This document shows, one piece after another, positions 1-5,897 of a stretch of DNA of 5,899 nucleotides (positions are counted from its first letter, which is position 1; each line of letters begins with the position of its first letter). The position numbers and the translations under genes are program-made. Source of the stretch: XYA12-FULL-58-9 sp001798605 (GTDB taxonomy: Bacteria > Myxococcota > XYA12-FULL-58-9); the NCBI GenBank assembly GCA_036736205.1, contig DAINMX010000325.1, positions 1 through 5,899 of the forward strand. The letters run 5' to 3'. The notes under the pieces were generated by a model. It was not told the DNA's origin. It saw only the letters and a program-made list of their open reading frames with translations, and did no database searches.

Positions 1-4
1 TGTC

Positions 5-2869
5 TCAATCGGCATCAACACCGTTGCACTCTTCGGCATGGGGCTGGATCTCATCTTCGCAGGTGCCCCAGGCACTGCCAACGCAGGTTTGGGTTCCGCT
101 TTGACAGGCACCGATGTCGGAACCACATGACTGGGTGCTGTTTTCGACGCAGAGGCAACCCTCGTCGGTATCGCCATCACAGTCGTTGTCGCGGCCGTCA
201 CAGAGGGTTTCGTCGACCTCCCAGAGGGGGCCGTACTCCTCGGCGGCGCATTCCAAGAACCCAGATACGCCACCGCAAATCTTGGTGCTGCCTGCACACA
301 CACCCAAGCTCAGGGAACAGTCGGGGGTGCCAACGTCGTCGACTTCATCGGTGTTACCGTCACAGTCATCGTCGTAACCGTTGCACACCTCGTCACCGGG
401 GTAAACCGCGCCCTCACAGGGGCCCCATTGCCCTTGGGCGCAGAACTGGGTGCCTGACTGGCAGAAGCCGACCTCAGAGCCGCACGACTTGATCGCACCG
501 TCGACACAGGAGCAATTGTTCTCGTCGACCTCGCCGTCACAATCGTTGTCACGGCCGTCGCAAAAGGTTTCGATCGCTTGGTAGAGCACGCCGTAATCCG
601 CGGCGGTGCAGTCAACGAAGTCACCGAGAACGCTGTCGCACCGTTTTTTTGCACCAGCGCAAACCCCTTGGGTCAAGGAGCAGTTGGGCCGGACGACGCC
701 GTTGTCGACGTCGGTGTCACAATTGTTGTCGAGTCCGTCGCAGATTTCCACGGCTGGGGGTATCTCGTCGACACAAATGCCCCAACGGCCACCCGCACAG
801 GTCTGCAGGCCCTGTCGGCATTCGCCGGTGTTGGTCCCGCAGACTTGGGTGGCACCATTGACACATTCGCAGTTTTCGTCTTGAACGCCATCGCAATCAT
901 TGTCGCGGCCGTCGCAGACTGTGGCGTCGGCAGTCGGATCTTCGTTAACGCGATAGTTGGGACCATAGGAGGCAACGCCGTCACAAGCGAGCCAGCCATT
1001 GAGTCCTCCGCACACTCTTTTGGACCCAGCGCAAACGCCCAGTTGAAGGGCGCAATTCGGCGGGGTGAGACCCTCGTCGGCTTCGCCTGTGCAGTTGTTA
1101 TCCAGGCCATCACAGACTTCATCGTCTGACTCGACTTGGTCGCGGCAATCGCCATAGACTCCGTTGACACAGGTCTGAATGCCCGTTTGACATTCGCCGA
1201 TGTCGGAGCCGCAGATCTGAGTGGTGCCGTCGACGCAGGAGCAGTCCTCATCGGTGCGGGTGTCACAGTCGTTGTCGAGGGTATCACAGCCGCCGGCTTC
1301 CGGGGTCTCGTCGGCAAGATAACTGTCGCCGTATTCGTTGGCGGTGCAATCACTCCATCCTTGGAGACCGAGGCAGACTTTCTTTGCGCCGGCGCAGACA
1401 CCGATTTGCAGAGCGCAGTCGGGTGCGACCAACTCTTCATCGGTTTCCTCGTCACAGTCGTTGTTCTTGCCGTCACATATCTCGGCCGTGGGTTCCGTTG
1501 AGTTCTCACAGGGACCCCAGAGCCCGTTGATGCAATGTTGTAACCCTTGGGCGCATTCACCGGTGCTGCTGCCGCACAACGCCGATTCACCCGTGGAGCA
1601 GGGGCAGCCTTCGTCGGTCTGTCCATCACAGTCATTGTCGAGGCCATCACAGTGAGCGACGTCTGTTGCACCGTTCTCACTGCCGACGTAGTCGCCGCCA
1701 AATGTGGTCGCGGTGCAATCGAGCCAGCCGTCAACGCCGCCACAAGTCTTCTTGGTGCCAGCGCAAACGCCCTGTTGCAACGCACAATTGGGGGCGATGA
1801 GTCCTTCGTCGGTCTCATCATCGCAGTCGTTGTTCTTGCCGTCACAGACTTCCGCTGCGGGTCCCACAGCGTTGCACTCACTAAAATCGCCGTTGACAGT
1901 GCATGTTTCGATACCAGTCGTGCACTCCCCGACGTCAGAGCCACAAACCTGTTCGTCGCCGTAGATGCAAGTGCAATCCTCATCTTCGGTGTCATCACAG
2001 TCGTTGTCGAGGCCATCACAGCCACCTGCCGCGGGCGTTTCATCGGCTAAGTAGCCGGCACCGTATTGCACGGCACCACAGTCGCCCCAACCGCCGTGGC
2101 CGAGGCATGACTTGGTAGAACCAATGCAGACACCGGTCTGGTTGGCGCACTCTTGGGCAAGGAGCTCCTCGTCGAAGTCGCCATCGCAGTCGTTGTCGAG
2201 ACCATCGCAAACCTCGTCGGTGGGGCCTACCGCCTCTAGGCAGCTACCCCATTGCCCGTCGACGCACTGTTGCAACCCACGGGAACACTCGCCAACGGCG
2301 CTGCCGCAGAGTATTGTTTCACCGTTATTGCAGGTACAGCCATCTTCGTCGGTCAAACCGTCACAGTCATTGTCGAGCTCATCGCAGGTTTCGGTCGTGG
2401 GACCGGTCGCGTTGACGCATTCCCCCCATCGCTCGTCGATACAATGCTGAGTGCCGGCGATGCATTCGCCGACATCGGTGCCGCATGACTTCTGGGCACC
2501 CTGGGTACAGGGGCAGCCTTCATCAGTTTGACCGTCGCAGTCGTTGTCGAGACTGTCACAGTGGGCGGCGTCGACGCTACCATCTTCGGTCTCAAGGTAT
2601 TCGGCACCGTACTCCGTGGTGCCGCAGGTTGACCAGCCACTGGTACCCTTGCAGGTGGCGAAGGCAGAGCTACAGACTCCGAGCGACAATGGGCAGCCAG
2701 CGACGAGATCTTCGTCGATGTTGTTATCGCAATCGTTGTCTAGGCCATCGCAGCGCTCGCTTGATGGCACGCAAACATGCGGAATACCCGGGGTCTTGCC
2801 GTCCTCGGCGCAACCCATTGCCAACATCACAACCCCCAATACCACGATTCTGCCGGAAGCTCTCATCAT
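5..2869 (-). CDS. Cysteine-rich lipoprotein with 15 MopE-type metal-binding motifs, ending at an in-frame TGA
   Basis: Encodes 954 residues. The start is set by the ribosome binding site GAGAGGG, 8 bases before the ATG at 2869; an open frame continues upstream to 3184 but overlaps the previous gene. Residues 1-20 form a lipoprotein signal peptide (Arg3 and Arg7, hydrophobic 8-18, lipobox ending Ala-Met-Gly-Cys20, slightly atypical with Ala at -3). Glu22 follows the lipidated Cys, so outer-membrane placement is plausible. From residue 40 onwards the protein is a chain of motifs of the form CDGxDNDCDGxxDE, starting at residues 40, 104, 162, 221, 284, 342, 407, 465, 528, 586, 652, 710, 770, 829 and 890, with a broken one at 948. 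The motif is that of the MopE-like 'putative metal-binding' family, common in large surface proteins of Myxococcota and relatives; its Asp spacing resembles calcium-binding loops. By my count there are 109 cysteines, suggesting extensive disulphides outside the cytoplasm. No enzymatic domain is visible. The exact role and the metal bound are unknown. The frame closes at TGA 5-7 inside a motif, so the true C-terminus may lie outside the window. Confidence 0.88.
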   Translation of the reverse strand: MMRASGRIVVLGVVMLAMGCAEDGKTPGIPHVCVPSSERCDGLDNDCDNNIDEDLVAGCPLSLGVCSSAFATCKGTSGWSTCGTTEYGAEYLETEDGSVDAAHCDSLDNDCDGQTDEGCPCTQGAQKSCGTDVGECIAGTQHCIDERWGECVNATGPTTETCDELDNDCDGLTDEDGCTCNNGETILCGSAVGECSRGLQQCVDGQWGSCLEAVGPTDEVCDGLDNDCDGDFDEELLAQECANQTGVCIGSTKSCLGHGGWGDCGAVQYGAGYLADETPAAGGCDGLDNDCDDTEDEDCTCIYGDEQVCGSDVGECTTGIETCTVNGDFSECNAVGPAAEVCDGKNNDCDDETDEGLIAPNCALQQGVCAGTKKTCGGVDGWLDCTATTFGGDYVGSENGATDVAHCDGLDNDCDGQTDEGCPCSTGESALCGSSTGECAQGLQHCINGLWGPCENSTEPTAEICDGKNNDCDEETDEELVAPDCALQIGVCAGAKKVCLGLQGWSDCTANEYGDSYLADETPEAGGCDTLDNDCDTRTDEDCSCVDGTTQICGSDIGECQTGIQTCVNGVYGDCRDQVESDDEVCDGLDNNCTGEADEGLTPPNCALQLGVCAGSKRVCGGLNGWLACDGVASYGPNYRVNEDPTADATVCDGRDNDCDGVQDENCECVNGATQVCGTNTGECRQGLQTCAGGRWGICVDEIPPAVEICDGLDNNCDTDVDNGVVRPNCSLTQGVCAGAKKRCDSVLGDFVDCTAADYGVLYQAIETFCDGRDNDCDGEVDENNCSCVDGAIKSCGSEVGFCQSGTQFCAQGQWGPCEGAVYPGDEVCNGYDDDCDGNTDEVDDVGTPDCSLSLGVCAGSTKICGGVSGFLECAAEEYGPLWEVDETLCDGRDNDCDGDTDEGCLCVENSTQSCGSDIGACQSGTQTCVGSAWGTCEDEIQPHAEECNGVDAD
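8..2752 (-). repeat. Alternating cysteine-rich modules of two types, about 58 and 60-66 residues
   Basis: The intervals between successive metal-binding motifs are 64, 58, 59, 63, 58, 65, 58, 63, 58, 66, 58, 60, 59, 61 and 58 residues. The short type A module has eight cysteines and a pattern close to CxC-x7-CG-x3-G-x-C-x2-G-x3-C followed by WGxC. The longer type B module has six cysteines and carries LxxGVCAG, then K-x-C, GW-x2-C and a YG-x2-Y element. The order is B A A B A B A B A B A B A B A, so one A-A tandem breaks the alternation. The repeats diverge in DNA as well as protein, so they are old protein modules and not a fresh tandem array. Confidence 0.9.
2810..2869 (-). other. Lipoprotein signal peptide, residues 1-20, lipobox Cys20
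   Basis: The first 20 residues hold two Arg, a hydrophobic run (Ile-Val-Val-Leu-Gly-Val-Val-Met-Leu) and the sequence Leu-Ala-Met-Gly-Cys. Signal peptidase II cleavage before Cys20 is expected. The -3 position is Ala where Leu is commoner, so this is a good but not perfect lipobox. A second possible anchor is absent from the part of the protein in this window. Confidence 0.75.
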
Positions 2870-2877
2870 GACGTTAT

Positions 2878-2884
2878 CCCTCTC
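2878..2884 (-). promoter_or_regulatory. Ribosome binding site of the lipoprotein gene
   Basis: The minus strand reads GAGAGGG, 8 bases before the first of two consecutive ATG codons (2869 and 2866). It decides the start in a frame that is open for a further 105 codons upstream and makes the lipoprotein signal sequence N-terminal. Confidence 0.75.
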
Positions 2885-2903
2885 GAACGGTTGATGCATT
2901 AGA

Positions 2904-2933
2904 TTGGCTGAGTGGCAGCCCAGGGGCAGCCAA
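2904..2933 (-). repeat. Inverted repeat in the leader of the lipoprotein gene
   Basis: A perfect 7-base inverted repeat, TTGGCTG and CAGCCAA, with 16 bases between the arms, lies about 35 bases before the lipoprotein start. The inner copy of CAGCC at 2916-2920 can pair with GGCTG at 2906-2910 instead, giving a smaller competing hairpin. It could be an operator or an mRNA leader structure; nothing else supports either role. Confidence 0.35.
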
Positions 2934-3012
2934 CACACAATTCCATCGTGGACGGGATGATGGGCCAAGGAAATGGCGTTGACAAGGACAAATGTCACTT
3001 CTCCAGTGGATT

Positions 3013-3049
3013 TTGAGATTGGGCACCCGCGAAACAAAAAACATCTCAA
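3013..3049 (-). repeat. Inverted repeat overlapping the stop codon of the FN3/PPC protein gene
   Basis: TTGAGAT and ATCTCAA form a perfect 7-base inverted repeat separated by 23 bases, and the outer arm includes the TGA stop at 3046-3048. The loop contains a run of six T on the minus strand and a small GGGTGCCC palindrome. The T run is inside the loop and not after the stem, so this is not a standard intrinsic terminator. It may still shape the 3' end of the upstream message. Confidence 0.3.
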
Positions 3050-3135
3050 CGCAGAAGACGACGAAGACGACGACAAAGGAGCACGGCCATCATTGTCGGC
3101 AACACGGCCGATGGGGGGACCCCTTTGCAGGTGCA
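3046..3135 (-). other. MYXO-CTERM-like C-terminal sorting signal, residues 827-856
   Basis: The last 30 residues have the three parts of this signal class: Gly-Cys-Thr-Cys, a hydrophobic stretch (about Ala837 to Cys848), and a basic tail Arg-Arg-Leu-Arg-Arg-Leu-Leu-Arg. In Myxococcota such tails are thought to be processed by dedicated myxosortases so the protein ends up on the surface. The hydrophobic stretch here is short (about 12 residues) and contains a Pro, so the match is not textbook. Confidence 0.6.
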
Positions 3136-5616
3136 TCCCGCCTTGGTGTCTATTGCTGGCGTGGTGAAGTGGCATTCGCGCCACGGGCTGGTCACGAAAC
3201 CATCGTCGGCTGCGGCACGGATGACGAAGAGACCACCAGCGTCCATGGGAACGGGCTCGAATAGAAGGTTGGTGGTGGATGTGCCTGCCAATTGAATTCG
3301 ACTGGCCGACACCAGGGGTGAGTCAATCTCTGGGTTCTGGGATGATTGGTAGACTTCCACTGTGAGCCAGACCGGATCGCCGTCGGGGTCGACCACATTG
3401 TAGAGCTCGACCACGGGCAGCGGCGGATCGATGACCACGCCAGGCTCGCACTGGGCTTCAAATGGACTGCCAAAGCGAGGTGCGGGGGGTGGGGCGTTGT
3501 TGCGCAGAACAAAACCAACCGCGTTGCTGTAATCGCCAGATCCACCACGCGCGTCGATGGCCCAGGCGCGAGCCCAATAACGTTGGCCCCACTCGAGCAG
3601 CTCGTCGACTTGCCAGATACTGGTGGTGCTGATTTCACTGGGAGCGACAGCGTCACTTGCGGCGACGACATACGCGAACGCTTCGTCCGCCGCGACCTCG
3701 AAGAAAAGCGCGTACTCCTCGCCCTCCGGCTCCCTGGGGTTTTCCACTTCCAAAGTAGGGTTGCGAACAAGCAAGATTGCGTCGAGCTCAGGTTTGCGCA
3801 TAACAGGAGCATCTGGCGGGTCGTTCCCAACGTCGACCATGAAGGTCCAATATTCCCTCGCGGTTCGAGGCTCCGTCCAGGGGCTGGTGGTCGTGCCGTC
3901 GTGGGCGCGAACGCGCCACTGATAGGTGCTGTTCTCGATGAGCTCGGGTATCGTCCAGGTGGTCTCTGGATTCGGGTCCTCGGCGACAGATTCTGTGGCG
4001 ATGAGCTCTGGGCCTGCGTCCCGCACCAGCTCGTAGAGCTCGAATTCATATGAAAGTGCATCGCCGTCTTCGTCGGTGGATTTCTGAATGTGCACAGTTG
4101 GGGTGAGTGATGCGACGGCAGCGTCGTCCTCGGGTTGGAGTCGGACGACGTTCGTGGGGGCGACGTTGACGCCATTGACGACCACATCGATCGACTGGGA
4201 TGCAAAAAGCTCTCCATCTGTGACAGAGAAATCCAACCGATAGGGGCTCCCTCTGGCGGCTGTTTGCGATGCAGTCCACGAGAAGGTGCCTGTTCCGGCA
4301 CCGACGTCTGTCCGATAGACACCGAGCACAACCGCGGCGCCGTCTTTGTCGATGAGCTGGTGCGTTGGCGTGAGTGGGTCGCCGTCGAGATCCTCGAACG
4401 TCACGTCGATCTGGATCGAATCGCCTTCATTGAAGGTGATGAATGATGCCGACTCTCCAGCATAAAGGGCAGCAATCTGTGGACGGCGATTTACCATGGC
4501 CACACTGAGGGTGTAGGTGCCGGTGGATTGGCCATATCCGAAAAAGCTCAGGTCGGGGTAGCTGCTCACTGCAATACAGTGGCGCTCGGCAGAGTCGAGC
4601 TCGATGTCGAGTTTGCTGTTGGTGTTGCCAATCTCAACGTCGTCGTTGGTGATGCGCCACCCTCTGGACTCGTTCCACACGCCGAGCACGGTGTCGAAGA
4701 ATGGGTGAAGCACCGCCTCGCCGTCGCCCAAATCGAGATAGGCAGACACATCGATCAGGAGATGGTCGAAGGGCTCTGCCTCGAAACAGTAGTAGTCAGC
4801 GTCGGGAGTCGGTCCAATGAAGGCACCAGCAGTCTCGAAAGCTTGGTTGGGATTCTGCCGCAATGTGTCGGCGTCGATGGTTACGGGGAGGGCGTCACTG
4901 GTGCTGTTATTGCTCTCGTAGGGGTCGACGGCGGTGGAGCGGCTCAAGGTGATCGTTGGCACCAAGGTGTTTTGCTCCGATGTGATGGTGAAAGGCCCTG
5001 GGAGAACCAGTGTTTCATAGACGCCGGTGGGGTCGGCCACGATGACGCGATAGTCATCGCTCGGCACCATGCCGCGCATGAAGAACTCCCCTTGGTCCTG
5101 GTCGCCGATGGGTTTGGTGAGGTCGTTGTGGTGGATGCGCCGTTCGCCGATTTGCTCGACGCGGATCAGCATGGTGCCGAGAACATCACCGGTGCTGCTG
5201 CGCACCAGGCCATCCATTCCGCCGAGCACCAGCATGGTGATGTCGTAGCCGGTGAGATCCGCGTCATCGGTGAGGTCGATGGTGTCGGCGTCGCCGCCGA
5301 TCCAACCGTCTGCCCATGGTTCGGCAACATCGTACCAGCGGTCGCCGTAATTACCATCCATGCCCTCTGGCATCCGCGCATCGAGTTTGTAGGTGCCAGG
5401 GTTCATGCCGCTGAAAACATAGGTGCCCGAATAGCTCGAAATGCGGGTGTCGTGGATACCAAAGCCTTTGTCCCCAAGCTTCCACAACCTAACTTCCAGT
5501 CCTTGCAGTCCGCTTCCCGAGGAATTGCGGATTGTCCCGGTGACGCTACTGGCCGCAGTCGAGACCCGTGGCGCTAATAGCCCAACCGCCATGAGTAAAA
5601 TGACGCGAATCCACAT
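3046..5616 (-). CDS. Secreted multi-domain surface protein (carboxypeptidase-regulatory-like, PPC-like, Ig- and FN3-like) with MYXO-CTERM-like tail
   Basis: Encodes 856 residues. The start at 5616 has AGAGGTG just upstream and places a signal peptide at the N-terminus: Arg4, hydrophobic core 5-15, Ser-Thr-Ala at 19-21 as a signal peptidase I site. Residues 25-100 look like a carboxypeptidase-regulatory-type beta sandwich (VTGTIRNSSGSGLQG, then YVFSGMNPGTYKLDA), and residues 132-225 look like a second, more divergent copy. Residues 230-376 resemble a pre-peptidase C-terminal (PPC) domain (DPYESNNS, then DADYYCFEAEP, ending in GTYTLSV). Residues 378-482 resemble an Ig/cadherin-like domain (LDGDPLT, then FSVTDG). 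Three FN3-like segments follow at about 486-596, 597-706 and 708-820, each with an aromatic/Arg strand (YQWRVRA, YWARAWA, FVIRAAA). The C-terminus has Gly-Cys-Thr-Cys at 827-830, a short hydrophobic stretch and an Arg-rich end. No catalytic domain is seen. A structural, adhesive or scaffold role at the cell surface is inferred. Domain boundaries are by eye. Confidence 0.9.
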   Translation of the reverse strand: MWIRVILLMAVGLLAPRVSTAASSVTGTIRNSSGSGLQGLEVRLWKLGDKGFGIHDTRISSYSGTYVFSGMNPGTYKLDARMPEGMDGNYGDRWYDVAEPWADGWIGGDADTIDLTDDADLTGYDITMLVLGGMDGLVRSSTGDVLGTMLIRVEQIGERRIHHNDLTKPIGDQDQGEFFMRGMVPSDDYRVIVADPTGVYETLVLPGPFTITSEQNTLVPTITLSRSTAVDPYESNNSTSDALPVTIDADTLRQNPNQAFETAGAFIGPTPDADYYCFEAEPFDHLLIDVSAYLDLGDGEAVLHPFFDTVLGVWNESRGWRITNDDVEIGNTNSKLDIELDSAERHCIAVSSYPDLSFFGYGQSTGTYTLSVAMVNRRPQIAALYAGESASFITFNEGDSIQIDVTFEDLDGDPLTPTHQLIDKDGAAVVLGVYRTDVGAGTGTFSWTASQTAARGSPYRLDFSVTDGELFASQSIDVVVNGVNVAPTNVVRLQPEDDAAVASLTPTVHIQKSTDEDGDALSYEFELYELVRDAGPELIATESVAEDPNPETTWTIPELIENSTYQWRVRAHDGTTTSPWTEPRTAREYWTFMVDVGNDPPDAPVMRKPELDAILLVRNPTLEVENPREPEGEEYALFFEVAADEAFAYVVAASDAVAPSEISTTSIWQVDELLEWGQRYWARAWAIDARGGSGDYSNAVGFVLRNNAPPPAPRFGSPFEAQCEPGVVIDPPLPVVELYNVVDPDGDPVWLTVEVYQSSQNPEIDSPLVSASRIQLAGTSTTNLLFEPVPMDAGGLFVIRAAADDGFVTSPWRECHFTTPAIDTKAGCTCKGVPPSAVLPTMMAVLLCRRLRRLLR
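3054..3074 (-). repeat. Short tandem repeat encoding the Arg-rich tail
   Basis: Read on the plus strand, the 9-base unit GAAGACGAC occurs twice in a row at 3054-3071, followed by GAC. On the coding strand it provides most of the CGT and CTT codons of the basic C-terminal tail. Gain or loss of units would keep the frame and change only the length of the tail. Confidence 0.7.
5554..5616 (-). other. Sec signal peptide of the multi-domain surface protein, residues 1-21
   Basis: A Met-Trp-Ile-Arg start, a hydrophobic core of about eleven residues, then Pro-Arg-Val-Ser-Thr-Ala with small residues at -3 and -1 before Ala22. This fits signal peptidase I cleavage after residue 21 and export across the inner membrane. 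Confidence 0.8.
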
Positions 5617-5620
5617 AACA

Positions 5621-5627
5621 CACCTCT
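5621..5627 (-). promoter_or_regulatory. Ribosome binding site of the multi-domain surface protein gene
   Basis: AGAGGTG on the minus strand lies 4 bases (6 from AGAGG) before the ATG at 5616. This selects that start over the GTG at 5658, which would put 14 extra polar residues in front of a clear signal peptide. The 140 bases between the previous gene and this start (5617-5756) hold no promoter I could recognise with confidence. Confidence 0.75.
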
Positions 5628-5733
5628 GATAGAGAAAGTTGCCACACGCGGAGGGCACTGTGCAACGTGCGCAACCACAAAAAGCTGCGGTGTTGACCGG
5701 TGTTTAATGTCTGCTGTGGTAGGGTGGGACTTG

Positions 5734-5752
5734 GGGCGGTCCATGACCGCCC
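5734..5752 (-). terminator. Perfect hairpin just after the upstream gene's stop, possible transcript end
   Basis: GGGCGGTC and GACCGCCC pair perfectly over 8 bases around a 3-base loop, starting 4 bases after the TGA at 5757-5759. The position and the GC-rich stem fit a transcript-end hairpin. No T run follows on the minus strand, so it would be an atypical intrinsic terminator or a 3'-end stabilising structure. On the plus strand there is likewise no proper T run. Confidence 0.4.
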
Positions 5753-5756
5753 TTGA

Positions 5757-5897
5757 TCAGTTGGCCGGGGGCTCGAGGTCGCCGTCGGGAGCAATGGCCT
5801 CCTCATCGGTGGCCGGTTCCATCTGGGGGGCGACTGGCTTTGTTGCGTCGAGTTGTCTCGGCATTCCCGGTTTCAGATCCATCTTGGTCGGAAGTCT
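5757..5897 (-). CDS. C-terminal end of an unidentified protein, truncated by the window edge
   Basis: An open frame enters from the right edge and gives 46 residues before TGA at 5757-5759. The visible part begins Arg-Leu-Pro-Thr-Lys and ends Asp-Leu-Glu-Pro-Pro-Ala-Asn. It is rich in Pro, Ala, Asp and Glu, with an acidic stretch (Thr-Asp-Glu-Glu-Ala) and no hydrophobic segment, which suggests a flexible, disordered C-terminal tail. Codon third positions favour G and C as in the neighbours, the other minus-strand frames look less gene-like, and a hairpin follows directly after the stop. These points support a real gene end. I do not recognise the family. It runs in the same direction as the two genes after it, but the 140-base gap and hairpin argue that it is a separate transcription unit. 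Confidence 0.6.
   Translation of the reverse strand, partial: RLPTKMDLKPGMPRQLDATKPVAPQMEPATDEEAIAPDGDLEPPAN

Noticed and set aside
673..2043. Minus-strand open frame of 456 codons in another frame of the lipoprotein gene
   Set aside because: Its product is a low-complexity Thr-, Ala- and Arg-rich chain that repeats with the same period as the lipoprotein modules. It is a frame shadow of the repeats.
578..2050. Plus-strand open frames at 578-1129, 1136-1501 and 1547-2050 with recurring 'VTVVVEAIT'-like segments
   Set aside because: These repeats are the antisense reading of the Asn-Asp-Cys-Asp motif codons. They have no independent start signal and follow the spacing of the minus-strand modules.
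8..2752. CRISPR-like or satellite array suggested by recurring motifs such as GTCACAGTCGTTGTC
   Set aside because: The intervals are about 175-200 bases, vary by whole codons and keep one open reading frame. They are protein-level repeats.
2870..3184. Upstream extension of the lipoprotein frame to 3184
   Set aside because: It would overlap the end of the previous gene, bury the lipoprotein signal peptide at residue 106 and ignore the good ribosome binding site at 2878-2884. The run of Ser there is the tandem repeat read in another frame.
3192..4331. Minus-strand open frame of 379 codons overlapping the multi-domain surface protein gene in another frame
   Set aside because: The product is Ser-, Pro- and Arg-rich with no domain and lies completely inside a well-supported gene.
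4528..5577. Plus-strand open frame of 349 codons opposite the multi-domain surface protein gene
   Set aside because: It lies wholly antisense to a gene with a signal peptide, a ribosome binding site and recognisable domains. Its product is Val- and Gly-rich with no domain, as expected from the complement of GC-biased codons.
5617..5658. Start of the multi-domain surface protein at 5658
   Set aside because: The 14 extra residues are polar and precede an intact signal peptide; AGAGGTG sits right before the ATG at 5616.
5660..5677. Sigma-54-like promoter (GG and GC elements) before the multi-domain surface protein gene
   Set aside because: The spacing between GG and GC is 11 bases where 10 is needed, and the flanking bases do not match the consensus.
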